45,308 nt of DNA from Streptomyces sp. MUM 2J (GCF_022414535.1 NZ_JADWYM010000050.1:1-45308), one strand, 5' to 3'. Positions 15,438-23,446 are shown, counted from the first letter of the stretch. Made by a program: numbers and translations. Notes: generated from the letters alone by a model not told the origin.

Positions 15438-15522
15438 GGTAGCGTGTCCGAGCGGCCGAAGGAGCTCGCCTCGAAAGCGAGTGTGGCGCAAGTCACCGAG
15501 GGTTCAAATCCCTCCGCTACCG
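15438..15522 (+). tRNA. tRNA-Ser(CGA)
   Basis: The acceptor stem is GGTAGCG (15438-15444) with CGCTACC (15515-15521) and discriminator G15522; CCA is not encoded. The anticodon stem CTCGC/GCGAG encloses CGA at 15472-15474. A long variable arm is present. The promoter is likely TTCGGC (15401-15406), an 18-nt spacer and TAGGGT (15425-15430), 7 nt before the tRNA. Confidence 0.97.
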
Positions 15523-15530
15523 CTCTGGAA

Positions 15531-15563
15531 CGAAGGGTCCGGCTCATCGAGCCGGACCCTTCG
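15531..15563 (+). terminator. Terminator of tRNA-Ser(CGA)
   Basis: A perfect 15-bp stem, CGAAGGGTCCGGCTC with its complement, has a 3-nt ATC loop, nine nt after the tRNA. Confidence 0.88.
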
Positions 15564-15918
15564 TGCATCTCCGGCTCGTCCGTCTCCGGCAGGACGTCCC
15601 GAACGCGGTGGGTTCGGCCCCGCGCCGGACGCCGTTCCCGCGCCGGCCGGCGTGTCGGGTCCCGCCCGCGCGAAGCCGGTGACGGGGCGACGGGGGCCGG
15701 GGCGGGGGGAGCGGTCTCGGGGGACGGCCGCTCCCCCGGCGGGGACCGGCCCCCCGACGCGTGGCCGGCTTACGGGGGATCGCCGGACGCGTCCCGCAGT
15801 GGGGGTCGGTCCCGTGCCGCCCGCCGGAGTTCTGCCGTTCCGGGGGCGCCTCTCCATCCTGCGTGCACCCGTCCGCCGGGCATGCCGGAGAAGGACCCTG
15901 TTCCCCCGGAAAAAGACC
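15564..15918. other. Intergenic spacer with no supported gene
   Basis: This is a GC-rich spacer of about 350 bp. Open frames on both strands are compositionally random, and I see no ribosome site, domain or strong repeat. Confidence 0.5.
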
Positions 15919-15965
15919 TTGGTCCGCGGGTCGTTGGTCCTTAAATATGGACGTGTGGCTACACT
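15919..15965 (+). promoter_or_regulatory. AT-rich promoter/operator with repeated TTGGTCC
   Basis: TTGGTCC occurs at 15919-15925 and 15934-15940. The second copy is followed by the AT-rich TTAAATA and then TGGAC, forming GTCC-ttaaata-tGGAC. TACACT at 15960-15965 may be the -10. The 15-nt period and rare AT-richness suggest a regulator binding site for the small membrane-protein gene at 16018. Confidence 0.45.
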
Positions 15966-16017
15966 CGCGGCCGGTAGCGGGTCCCACGGGGGCGCGGACA
16001 CGACAGGGGAGGCCGCG

Positions 16018-16197
16018 ATGGCGGTGAACGCGAAGAAGATCGCCGTCTATGTACTCGTGGTCTTCGCGCTGTACGTGATCATCACGGACCCGGCCAGGGC
16101 CGCCGACTACGTCCAGGTAGGGTTCGAGGGCATATCGGACGCCGCCAAGGCCATCGGCGACTGCATGACGTGGATCGTCAACGGAGGCAAGAGCTGA
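16018..16197 (+). CDS. 59-residue membrane or exported protein
   Basis: MAVNAKKIAVYVLVVFALYV is a single hydrophobic helix with a basic N terminus. It is followed by ITDPARAADYVQVGFEGISDAAKAIGDCM, an amphipathic segment. DPARAADY could contain a signal peptidase site (ARA-A), so it may be either anchored or released. GGGGAGG lies 5-6 nt upstream of the ATG, a good ribosome site. The gene has a possible regulated promoter (15919-15965) and is 13 nt before the Dabb gene, so the two are probably co-transcribed. Function unknown. Confidence 0.75.
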   Translation: MAVNAKKIAVYVLVVFALYVIITDPARAADYVQVGFEGISDAAKAIGDCMTWIVNGGKS

Positions 16198-16210
16198 ACC
16201 GGGAGAGCCC

Positions 16211-16504
16211 ATGATCCGCCACCTCGTCCTCTTCAAGCTCGACGAGGGCGTCGATCGCCGCGACCCGCGCGTCGAGAGGGGCGTCGAGGCCTTCCGCGCA
16301 CTCGACGGCAGGATCGAGGAGATCCGCCACTGGGAGCTGGGATGGAACTTCAGCGACCGCCCGATCGCCTACGACTTCGCCATCAACTCGGCCTTCGAGG
16401 ACGCCGATGCGCTGCGCCGCTACGTGGAGCACCCCGAGCACCAGGCCGGTGTCGCCCTGTGGCGCGAGTTCGCCACGTGGGTGATCGCCGACTACGAGTT
16501 CTGA
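16211..16504 (+). CDS. Dabb family protein (stress-responsive alpha/beta barrel)
   Basis: The 97-residue protein has the Dabb pattern: MIRHLVLFKL, then a helix with FRALDGRIEEIRHWELGWNF, FAINSAFEDADALRRYVEHPEHQA and FATWVIADYEF. Dabb domains form dimeric ferredoxin-like barrels; some are polyketide cyclases, most are uncharacterised. GGGAG lies a few nt upstream. It is followed by a strong hairpin and then sigF. Confidence 0.92.
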   Translation: MIRHLVLFKLDEGVDRRDPRVERGVEAFRALDGRIEEIRHWELGWNFSDRPIAYDFAINSAFEDADALRRYVEHPEHQAGVALWREFATWVIADYEF

Positions 16505-16527
16505 GGGCGAACCGACGAGGCCCCTCG

Positions 16528-16558
16528 GAAGCCCTCCGCCGCAACGGTGGAGGGCTTC
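16528..16558 (+). terminator. Terminator of the Dabb gene
   Basis: GAAGCCCTCC (16528-16537) pairs perfectly with GGAGGGCTTC (16549-16558), extended by GCC/GGT, with a 5-nt loop. Confidence 0.85.
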
Positions 16559-16702
16559 GCCGCGTCCGCGCCCCGAAGCAGGGGTGAAATGCGGCGAATC
16601 GCCCTCAACACGTTGATTTGCGGTGCTTGCACACAGTGCACATGTCTTGTGATGCTATGACCGCTTTTGACGGATGAGTTGACCGATTCGAACGAGGTGG
16701 CG

Positions 16703-17527
16703 TTGACCGTGTCGGCCAGTACCGCGCCTCCCCAGGTGACCGCGGCCACCGCTCCGCAGCGCAGCCGCGGCGCCGACACCCGGGCGCTCACCCAGGTGCT
16801 CTTCGCGCAGCTGAAGGAACTCCAGCCGGGCACGCCGGAGCACAACCGGGTGCGCGGGGCGCTGATCGAGGCCAACCTCCCGCTCGTGCGCTACGCGGCG
16901 GCCCGTTTCCGCTCCCGCAACGAGCCGATGGAGGACGTGGTCCAGGTCGGCACCATCGGCCTGATCAACGCCATCGACCGCTTCGACCCGGACCGGGGCG
17001 TGCAGTTCCCGACGTTCGCGATGCCGACCGTCGTCGGCGAGATCAAGCGGTACTTCCGGGACAACGTCCGCACGGTCCACGTCCCGCGCCGGCTGCACGA
17101 GTTGTGGGTCCAGGTCAACAGCGCCACCGAGGACCTGACCACCGCCCACGGGCGCTCCCCCTCCACCGCCGAGATCGCCGAGCGGCTGCGCATCAGCGAG
17201 GAGGAGGTGCTCTCCTGCATCGAGGCCGGGCGGTCGTACCACGCGACCTCGCTGGAGGCCGCCCAGGAGGGGGACGGGCTGCCGGGACTGGTGGACCGGC
17301 TCGGTTACGAGGACCCGGCCCTGGACGGCGTGGAGCACCGCGACCTGGTGCGGCATCTACTGGTCCAGTTGCCGGAGCGCGAACAGCGCATTCTGCTGCT
17401 GCGCTACTACAGCAATCTGACCCAGTCACAGATCAGTGCAGAACTCGGCGTCTCACAGATGCATGTTTCGAGACTGCTCGCCCGTAGCTTTCAGCGACTG
17501 CGATCCGCAAACAGGATCGACGCGTAA
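16703..17527 (+). CDS. sigF: RNA polymerase sigma factor SigF, SigB family
   Basis: SigF directs late sporulation genes in Streptomyces. The 274-residue product has region 2 (LPLVRYAAARFRSRNEPMED, VVQVGTIGLINAIDRFDPDRG), region 3 (FPTFAMPTVVGEIKRYFRDN, VRTVHVPRRLHEL) and the region 4 HTH (LPEREQRILLLRYYSNLTQSQISAELGVSQMHVSRLLARSF). The RFDPDRGVQFP and terminal RSANRIDA match SigF as I remember it. Start is TTG at 16703 (GAGG five nt upstream) or GTG at 16709; the frame is open back to 16667. A sigB-family paralogue, sigN, follows after 245 nt. Confidence 0.93.
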   Translation: MTVSASTAPPQVTAATAPQRSRGADTRALTQVLFAQLKELQPGTPEHNRVRGALIEANLPLVRYAAARFRSRNEPMEDVVQVGTIGLINAIDRFDPDRGVQFPTFAMPTVVGEIKRYFRDNVRTVHVPRRLHELWVQVNSATEDLTTAHGRSPSTAEIAERLRISEEEVLSCIEAGRSYHATSLEAAQEGDGLPGLVDRLGYEDPALDGVEHRDLVRHLLVQLPEREQRILLLRYYSNLTQSQISAELGVSQMHVSRLLARSFQRLRSANRIDA

Positions 17528-17677
17528 CCTGCGCGAGCGAATCGCTCACCAGGGCGGTTCCCGGCAGTTGAGCGCTGAAATGGCATCAGACCCCCTTCTT
17601 CCAGGGCCGTTTCGCGTCTCGCATGTCGACATGTCACTACAGCGTGTTGCCGACATGTGACATTCTTCCGGAAGCGC

Positions 17678-17703
17678 GTTTGCCGTGGCCTCGGCTCCGG
17701 TAT
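17678..17703 (+). promoter_or_regulatory. SigB-family-type promoter upstream of sigN
   Basis: GTTT (17678-17681), a 16-nt spacer and CGGTAT (17698-17703) match the SigB-group consensus GNNT-N14-16-GGGTAY at all but one position. It lies about 70 nt before the sigN start. Literature on S. coelicolor sigN describes an autoregulated promoter; whether this is that site needs mapping. Confidence 0.55.
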
Positions 17704-17772
17704 TCAGGTGAAGGCTGGCGTTCCTCCGTGGGGACGTTCGCCACGACCGTCCCGCGACCCAGAGGGGGTGGC

Positions 17773-18693
17773 ATGTCCGCAGACCAGGGCAGCTCGAAGG
17801 TGGTGCTCACGCTCACGAAGAGCGAGACAGCGCCGGAGACGCTCGACGCTCTCGACTCCATGGACGAGGTTCCGGCCCTGACGGCCGCGCCGGCCCCGGC
17901 TCCGACCGCCACGGACCTCCCGGCGTCCGAAGCCATCGACACCCGAACCCTGTCCCGCTCCCTGTTCCTGCGGCTCGCCGTCCTCGACGAGGCCAGCCCC
18001 GAACGCGCCTACGTCCGGGACACGCTCATCGAGCTGAACCTCCCGCTCGTCCGCTACGCCGCCGCGCGCTTCCGCTCGCGCAACGAGCCGATGGAGGACA
18101 TCGTCCAGGTCGGCACCATCGGCCTGATCAAGGCGATCGACCGCTTCGACTGCGAACGCGGCGTGGAGTTCCCGACGTTCGCGATGCCGACCGTCGTCGG
18201 CGAGATCAAGCGCTTCTTCCGCGACACCTCCTGGTCGGTACGCGTCCCGCGCCGCCTCCAGGAGCTCCGGCTCGCCCTCACCAAGACCAGCGACGAGCTC
18301 TCCCAGAAGCTCGACCGCTCCCCGACCGTCAGCGAACTCGCCACCGCGCTCGGCGTCTCCGAGGAGGACGTGGTCGACGGCCTCGCGGTCGGCAACGCCT
18401 ACACCGCCTCCTCGCTGGACTCCCCGGCACCCGAGGACGACGGCGGCGAGGGCTCCCTCGCCGACCGGCTGGGGTACGAGGACACGGCGCTGGAGGGCGT
18501 GGAGTACCGCGAGTCCCTCAAGCCGCTGCTGGCCAAGCTGCCGCCGCGCGAGCGGCGGATCATCATGCTGCGCTTCTTCGCGAACATGACCCAGTCGCAG
18601 ATCGGCGAGGAGGTCGGCATCTCCCAGATGCACGTCTCCCGGCTGCTCACCCGCACCCTGGCCCAGCTGAGGGAGGGCCTGATCTCGGACTGA
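17773..18693 (+). CDS. sigN: RNA polymerase sigma factor SigN, SigB family
   Basis: The 306-residue protein is a close relative of the adjacent SigF. It has an N-terminal extension of about 60 Ala/Pro/Thr-rich residues, region 2 (LPLVRYAAARFRSRNEPMED, VGTIGLIKAIDRFDCERG), region 3 (FRDTSWSVRVPRRLQELRLA) and the region 4 HTH (LPPRERRIIMLRFFANMTQSQIGEEVGISQMHVSRLLTRTL). FRDTSWSVRVPRR resembles SigB rather than SigF. The start at 17773 follows AGAGGGGG; the in-frame open stretch further upstream is the promoter region. The name rests on position next to sigF and on family, as known in S. coelicolor. A terminator follows. Confidence 0.88.
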   Translation: MSADQGSSKVVLTLTKSETAPETLDALDSMDEVPALTAAPAPAPTATDLPASEAIDTRTLSRSLFLRLAVLDEASPERAYVRDTLIELNLPLVRYAAARFRSRNEPMEDIVQVGTIGLIKAIDRFDCERGVEFPTFAMPTVVGEIKRFFRDTSWSVRVPRRLQELRLALTKTSDELSQKLDRSPTVSELATALGVSEEDVVDGLAVGNAYTASSLDSPAPEDDGGEGSLADRLGYEDTALEGVEYRESLKPLLAKLPPRERRIIMLRFFANMTQSQIGEEVGISQMHVSRLLTRTLAQLREGLISD

Positions 18694-18732
18694 CCCGCCC
18701 GGCCCCGCGCCCGACGGGGCGTCGACGACCGC

Positions 18733-18766
18733 CGCGAGGCGCCACCGCGTCCGGTGGCGCCTCGCG
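18733..18766 (+). terminator. Terminator of sigN
   Basis: CGCGAGGCGCCACC pairs perfectly with GGTGGCGCCTCGCG over a 6-nt loop, 40 nt after the stop codon. Confidence 0.88.
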
Positions 18767-19178
18767 CCGTCCGGGACGCCCCCGGACTCCGGGACGCGCG
18801 CGAGGGGTGCGACCGGGTGAGGGCCGGCGCTCGGCGGGCGGCGGCACATGGGTGAGCAGTCGCCCGGCGGCACGGCGGCGCGACGAAGAGGTGCCCCGCG
18901 CCGCGGCCGGGACGTGCGTGGCGCCGCCGGCCGAACCGGGCCTGGCGCCGCGTCCGGGAGGGGCGGCGCGGCAAGGGGTGCCTGTGCGGCGGGGCGAAGG
19001 GCGCGGCGGACGCACCCGGGTCGGCGCCCCGCCGCGGAGCGTGCCACCGGCACGGTCCCCGCGGGGCGGCACGTGTTCCGGGCACACGGAGGGTCCGGCG
19101 GTCCCGTTCGGGAGCGCTCGTGCTCCCGCCGTCCGCCGGAACCTGTGTGCCCGGGCCGGAGGCGGTCCGGGCGCGGGC
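18767..19178. other. Intergenic spacer with no supported gene
   Basis: This 410-bp GC-rich spacer lies between convergent genes. Several long open frames cross it on both strands, but they are Arg/Gly/Pro rich and random in composition with no ribosome site. Confidence 0.5.
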
Positions 19179-19370
19179 CTACTTCAGCGCCATCCAGGCC
19201 ACCACCGCCACGATCACCACCGCGACGACCACGCCGGCGATCAGACCGACGCGGGGGCCGGAGGAGGCCTGCTGCTGCTCGCCCCGAGGGGCCTCGTCGA
19301 CGAAGGCGCGGAACATCTGGGTGCTGCCGGCGGGGTCGTGGTTGCCCTGCGGGCCCTGGGTGTTAGCCAT
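19179..19370 (-). CDS. 63-residue tail-anchored-type membrane protein
   Basis: The product MANTQGPQGNHDPAGSTQMF begins with a soluble Gln/Gly-rich half (RAFVDEAPRGEQQQASSGP). It ends with one membrane helix, VGLIAGVVVAVVIVAVVAWM, close to the C terminus. That layout suggests insertion with the N terminus inside. The start is ATG at 19370; no ribosome site is seen and TAGGGT (19384-19379) lies 8 nt upstream. It stands alone, and I do not know its function. Confidence 0.75.
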   Translation of the reverse strand: MANTQGPQGNHDPAGSTQMFRAFVDEAPRGEQQQASSGPRVGLIAGVVVAVVIVAVVAWMALK

Positions 19371-19500
19371 GGCCCGAGACCCTAGCGAATCCGCCGGTGC
19401 GGCCCAAGTGCGGGTCCTGCTGCTGCCGCACCCGCCGCCACCTGGCCGTTTGCGCTCGACGTAGGCGCCTTTGCCAAGTTTTTAGCCCAGGCCTCGCCCA

Positions 19501-19551
19501 TTTGTTTGCCTTCAGCAACCAAACATAGCTATGGTTGCCCGGAGCAACAAA
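19501..19551 (+). promoter_or_regulatory. MarR-MFS promoter overlapping a putative MarR operator
   Basis: TTGCCT (19506-19511), an 18-nt spacer and TATGGT (19530-19535) form a good promoter. It is interleaved with three half-sites, GCAAC at 19515-19519 and the perfect pair GTTGC-N5-GCAAC at 19534-19548, and with the palindrome CATAGCTATG at 19524-19533. The outer ends TTTGTTTGC/GCAACAAA also mirror each other. Repressor binding here would block polymerase. Confidence 0.65.
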
Positions 19552-19565
19552 CTCGGAGGTGTGTG

Positions 19566-20066
19566 ATGGCCGCACAGGCGCAGTACGAGGAGCTGATCCG
19601 TCAGTTCAGCGCCTTCGGTGCCGTGAAACGGGAGATGGGACGGCTCCTGCCGTCCGACTGCCCGAGCGGCTCGGCGGCCGTACTGACACTGCTCGGGCGC
19701 CACGGCGACATGCGGGTGAGCAGGCTCGCCGAACTGCTGGCCGTGGATCTGTCGGTCACCAGCCGGCACGTCGCCCACGTCGCCGAGCGGGGCTGGATCG
19801 AGCGGTCCCCCGATCCGGCGGACAAGCGCTCGCGGATCGTGGGCCTCACCCCCGAGGGCCGGCACAAGCTCGACGGGATGTCCCGGGCGACGTCCCGGAT
19901 GCTCGCCGAGCGGCTCGCCGACTGGAGCGACGAGGAGGTCGCCCAGCTCACCCGGCTCATGACCCGGCTGCGCGCCAGCTTCGACGACGGCCGGGCGGCA
20001 CCCCCGAGACCGGCGCCGCCACCCGGCGGGCTCGCTGCGACCACCCGTACACCCGCAAGCACCTAA
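19566..20066 (+). CDS. MarR family transcriptional regulator
   Basis: The 166-residue protein has the MarR winged helix: SAAVLTLLGRHGDMRVSRLAELLAVDLSVTSRHVAHVAERGWIERSPDPADKRSRIVGLTPEGRHKL, which includes the wing motif DKRSRIV. It is followed by a helical dimer arm and a Pro-rich tail. Start is ATG 19566 with GGAGG five nt upstream. It is 13 nt before an MFS drug transporter gene and probably represses the two-gene operon through the palindromes at 19501-19551, releasing on binding a phenolic or drug-like ligand. Confidence 0.93.
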   Translation: MAAQAQYEELIRQFSAFGAVKREMGRLLPSDCPSGSAAVLTLLGRHGDMRVSRLAELLAVDLSVTSRHVAHVAERGWIERSPDPADKRSRIVGLTPEGRHKLDGMSRATSRMLAERLADWSDEEVAQLTRLMTRLRASFDDGRAAPPRPAPPPGGLAATTRTPAST

Positions 20067-20079
20067 GAGAAGGAAGCCC

Positions 20080-21816
20080 ATGGCAACGACCACACCAGCC
20101 GGTGTGCGGGCTCATGCCAAGCACGGGGATGGCTCCTCCGGCGGCCACGCTCCGATGACGCACCGGCAGATCATGGAGGCGCTCTCCGGGCTGCTGCTCG
20201 GCATGTTCGCCGCCATCCTGTCCTCCACCATCGTCTCCAACGCCCTGCCCGAGATCATCAAGGACCTCGGCGGCGGCCAGAGCGCGTACACCTGGGTGGT
20301 GACCGCCGCCCTGCTGGCGATGACGGCCTCCACTCCCCTGTGGGGCAAGCTCGCCGACCTGGTCAGCAAGAAGGCACTGGTCCAGCTCGCGCTCGTCGTC
20401 TACATCGTGGGCTCGGTCGCCGCGGGTCTGGCGCAGAACCCCGGCATGCTGATCACCGCCCGCGCGGTGCAGGGCGTCGGAGCGGGCGGCCTGTCCGCCC
20501 TGGCGCAGATCGTCATGGCGGCGATGATCTCCCCGCGTGAGCGCGGCCGTTACTCCGGCTACCTGGGCGCCACCTTCGCCGTCGCCACCGTCGGCGGTCC
20601 GCTGATCGGCGGCGTCATCACGGACACCGACTGGCTGGGCTGGCGCTGGTGCCTCTACGTCGGTGTGCCGTTCGCGCTGATCGCGCTGGTGGTGCTGCAG
20701 AAGACGCTGCACCTGCCGGAGACCCGGCGCAAGGTCAAGGTCGACTGGGCGGGCGCGTTCTTCATCACCGCGGCGGTCTCGCTGCTGCTGGTCTGGGTCA
20801 CCTTCGCCGACGACAGGTACGACTGGCTGTCGTGGCAGACCTGCGCGATGGTCGGCGGTTCCGTCGCACTCGCCCTGGTCTTCCTCCTCGTCGAGACCCG
20901 GGCAGCCGAACCGATCATCCCGCTGCGGCTGTTCCGCAACCGCACCATCGCGCTGGCCTCGCTCGCCTCGATGTTCGTCGGTGTCGCGATGTTCGCCGGC
21001 ACCGTCTTCTTCAGCCAGTACTTCCAGCTGGCGCGTGACAAGTCGCCGACCATGTCGGGCGTCATGACCATCCCGATGATCGGCGGCCTGTTCGTGTCGT
21101 CCACGATCTCCGGCCAGGTCATCACCCGCACCGGCAGGTGGAAGGCCTGGCTGCTGGCCGGCGGTGTGCTGCTGACGGCGGGCCTGGGCCTGCTGGGCAC
21201 CATGCGCCACGACACCCCGTACTGGCACCTCGCGATCTTCATGGCGCTGATGGGTCTCGGCGTCGGCATGATGATGCAGAACCTGGTGCTGTGCACGCAG
21301 AACCAGGTCGACCCGGCCGACCTCGGCTCCGCGTCCTCCGTCGTGACCTTCTTCCGCTCGCTCGGCGGTGCCGTGGGCGTGTCGGTGCTGGGCTCGGTGA
21401 TGTCGACGCGGATCACCCACTACGCCAAGGACACCATCGGCCAGCTCAGCCCGCAGGAGCAGATGGCCGCGGCGAAGACGAGCGGCAGCGGCCGGCTCCC
21501 CGACATGGACGCGCTGCCGACCGGCATTCGCAACTGGCTGGAGGGCGCCTACGGCCACGGCATCGCCGACGTCTTCCTCTACGTCGCCCCGATCGCCCTC
21601 CTCGCGCTCATCGTGACCCTGTTCATCAAGGAGGTGCCGCTGCGCACCACCGGCGCCCTCGCCCAGGCCGCCGAGGCCGACGCCCGGACCGCGGCGCCCG
21701 CCGCCCCGGCAGCCGTCCCGGTCACACCCGCGGTCGCCGCCCGGGCCGGCGCCCTGACCGTCGGTGCCGGCGACGCGGACGGCCACGACGCCGGACTCGC
21801 CCACCCGGGCGAGTAA
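20080..21816 (+). CDS. MFS multidrug efflux transporter, DHA2 (14-helix) family
   Basis: The 578-residue protein is predicted to span the membrane about 14 times and exchange protons for drugs. Visible family motifs include motif D1/A-like LWGKLADLVSKKALVQ, motif C-like VATVGGPLIGGVIT, and ALPEIIKDLGGGQSAYTWVVTAALLAM at helix 1-2. The C-terminal tail is about 60 residues, Ala/Pro rich and cytoplasmic. ATG at 20080 has GAAGGAAG five nt upstream. It is co-transcribed with the MarR gene; the substrate cannot be read from sequence. Confidence 0.93.
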   Translation: MATTTPAGVRAHAKHGDGSSGGHAPMTHRQIMEALSGLLLGMFAAILSSTIVSNALPEIIKDLGGGQSAYTWVVTAALLAMTASTPLWGKLADLVSKKALVQLALVVYIVGSVAAGLAQNPGMLITARAVQGVGAGGLSALAQIVMAAMISPRERGRYSGYLGATFAVATVGGPLIGGVITDTDWLGWRWCLYVGVPFALIALVVLQKTLHLPETRRKVKVDWAGAFFITAAVSLLLVWVTFADDRYDWLSWQTCAMVGGSVALALVFLLVETRAAEPIIPLRLFRNRTIALASLASMFVGVAMFAGTVFFSQYFQLARDKSPTMSGVMTIPMIGGLFVSSTISGQVITRTGRWKAWLLAGGVLLTAGLGLLGTMRHDTPYWHLAIFMALMGLGVGMMMQNLVLCTQNQVDPADLGSASSVVTFFRSLGGAVGVSVLGSVMSTRITHYAKDTIGQLSPQEQMAAAKTSGSGRLPDMDALPTGIRNWLEGAYGHGIADVFLYVAPIALLALIVTLFIKEVPLRTTGALAQAAEADARTAAPAAPAAVPVTPAVAARAGALTVGAGDADGHDAGLAHPGE

Positions 21817-21826
21817 CCGGCCCCGG

Positions 21827-21868
21827 CCCGTGGCGGGCACGCGGACCTTCCCGCGTGCCCGCCACGGG
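21827..21868 (+). terminator. Terminator of the MFS gene, 18-bp stem
   Basis: CCCGTGGCGGGCACGCGG (21827-21844) pairs perfectly with 21851-21868 over a 6-nt loop, 11 nt after the stop codon. It abuts the 8-bp tandem repeat. Confidence 0.88.
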
Positions 21869-21905
21869 TCTGCGGGTCTGCGGGTCTGCGGGTCTGCGGG
21901 TCTGC
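21866..21905. repeat. 8-bp tandem repeat GGGTCTGC x5
   Basis: Five perfect head-to-tail copies of GGGTCTGC lie from 21866 to 21905, immediately before the promoter of the F420-type oxidoreductase. The last copy covers the expected -35 position for the -10 at 21921. Confidence 0.95.
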
Positions 21906-21932
21906 GGGGGCAGCACGTCCTAGGCTGAGGCC

Positions 21933-22406
21933 ATGGCGCCGAACATCGCGACGAACACGACGGTTTCCCGCGACGGACTGCTGGACTTCGTCCGCCCCCG
22001 GCACCGGGCGATCCTGCTGACCCGGCGGGCCGACGGCAGTCCTCAGGGGTCGCCGCTGACCTGCGGGGTCGACGACTCGGGGCGCATCGTCGTCTCCACG
22101 TACCCCGAGCGGGCCAAGACGAGGAACGCCAAGCGGGACGAGCGCGTCAGCCTCGTCGTGCTCAGTGACGAGTGGAACGGGCCGTGGGTCCAGATCGACG
22201 GGACCGCGGAGGTCGTCGACGCGCCGGACTCCGTGGAACCGCTCGTCGAGTACTACCGCAACATCGCGGGCGAGCACCCGGACTGGGACGAGTACCGGGC
22301 GGCGATGGTGAAGCAGGGCAAGTCGATCATCCGGGTCACACCGGTGCGGTGGGGTCCGGTGGCCACGGGCGGGTTCCCGGCCCGGCTGGCCCAGGACCCG
22401 CGGTAG
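21933..22406 (+). CDS. PPOX class F420-dependent oxidoreductase
   Basis: The 157-residue protein has the split-barrel flavin/deazaflavin-binding fold: RHRAILLTRRADGSPQGSPL, the phosphate-contact segment VSTYPERAKTRNAKRDERVSLVVLSDE, WVQIDGTAEVVD, and IIRVTPVRWGPVATGGFPARL. It belongs to the TIGR03618/3667-type family of F420-using enzymes in actinobacteria that reduce varied small molecules. The ATG has no ribosome site; TAGGCT (21921-21926) is six nt upstream, so the mRNA is probably leaderless. The 3' end is nine nt from the convergent TetR gene. Confidence 0.9.
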   Translation: MAPNIATNTTVSRDGLLDFVRPRHRAILLTRRADGSPQGSPLTCGVDDSGRIVVSTYPERAKTRNAKRDERVSLVVLSDEWNGPWVQIDGTAEVVDAPDSVEPLVEYYRNIAGEHPDWDEYRAAMVKQGKSIIRVTPVRWGPVATGGFPARLAQDPR

Positions 22407-22415
22407 GGGCGGCGG

Positions 22416-23183
22416 TCAGCCGCGCCCGGCCATCACCTCGATGCCCGCGATCAGCAGGTCCAGGGCGTAGCCGAAGTCCCGTTCCATCAGCTCCGCGACC
22501 GTGTCGCCGCCGCGGGCCTCCGTGGTCTTCCGGGACTCCTGGACGGCCTCGGCGGCGGCCGGGGGCTCGGACACCTCCGCCGGCGCGTGCCGGACGTAGG
22601 CGTCACGGGTCGTGCCGAGGGCGGCGCCGTGGGTGTGGAAGCAGCCTTCCCGGGTCCCGTAGCCGTACACGAACTGGAGGACCGCGGCGATCGCGCTCGT
22701 GATGCGGTCGGCAGGCAGGCCGGTGCGGCACACGACGTGCCGGACCGCGCGGGAGAACGCCAGGTTGTGGGGCCCGATGTTGAGGAACCGGCCGATCAGC
22801 GGCGACATCCAGGGATGCCGCGCCAGTACCCGCCGGTACTCGGTGGCCAGTCGGCGCAGTTGCTCCCGCCAGTCCTCGTCCGCGGCACCCGGACCGGGCA
22901 GGCGCACCTCGCCGCAGACGGCGTCCAGGGCGAGTTCGAGGAGGTCGTCCTTGGCGTCGACGTACCAGTAGACGGACATCGCGGTCACGTCCAGCTCGCG
23001 GGCCAGCCGCCGCATGGAGAAACCGTCCAGACCCCCGGCGTCCAGCAGCCGCACCGTCGCCCCGGTGATGCGGTCCCGGTCGAGTCCCGAGGGCTGCCCG
23101 CCGCCACGCCGGCCACGCGCCCGGCCCTCCAGCCAGACGCTGCTGCGGGCAGTGCCCCCGGCCTGCCGGCCCGACCTGGTCAT
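22416..23183 (-). CDS. TetR/AcrR family transcriptional regulator
   Basis: The 255-residue protein has the TetR HTH: LDRDRITGATVRLLDAGGLDGFSMRRLARELDVTAMSVYWYVDAKDDLLELALDAV (about residues 34-88), preceded by a basic flexible stretch. The helical ligand-binding part has TGLPADRITSAIAAVLQFVYGYGTREG. The start is ATG 23183 with AGGAAGG 7-8 nt upstream; a longer in-frame version lacks a ribosome site. Target unknown; it is convergent with the F420-type oxidoreductase and faces the terminator of the glycosyltransferase operon, so an unlinked or upstream target is likely. Confidence 0.92.
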   Translation of the reverse strand: MTRSGRQAGGTARSSVWLEGRARGRRGGGQPSGLDRDRITGATVRLLDAGGLDGFSMRRLARELDVTAMSVYWYVDAKDDLLELALDAVCGEVRLPGPGAADEDWREQLRRLATEYRRVLARHPWMSPLIGRFLNIGPHNLAFSRAVRHVVCRTGLPADRITSAIAAVLQFVYGYGTREGCFHTHGAALGTTRDAYVRHAPAEVSEPPAAAEAVQESRKTTEARGGDTVAELMERDFGYALDLLIAGIEVMAGRG

Positions 23184-23446
23184 GGGCGCAACCTTCCTCG
23201 ACTCGGCGACACCGATCACCCCGGGCACCCGGTGAGCACGATGAACCGCGTGCACCGGGCGGTACCCGCCGCCGCACGTCTACCCAGGCCGACGGGTCCT
23301 CAGACGGCCGCCGGCCGATGACGCCGTGCCGTGACGGCCGGTGCGGGGCGCCGAGGGCGGGAGCCGAACGTGCCGCGGGGAACTCCCCTGGCGGAATCCC
23401 CGGTGGCCGCCCCAGCGGACGGACCGTACCGAACCCCGTCGAGGAC

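Noticed and set aside
19957..21840. A 627-residue minus-strand ORF opposite the MFS gene
   Set aside because: Asp/Gly/Arg/His-rich antisense shadow; the plus strand carries an obvious 14-helix transporter.
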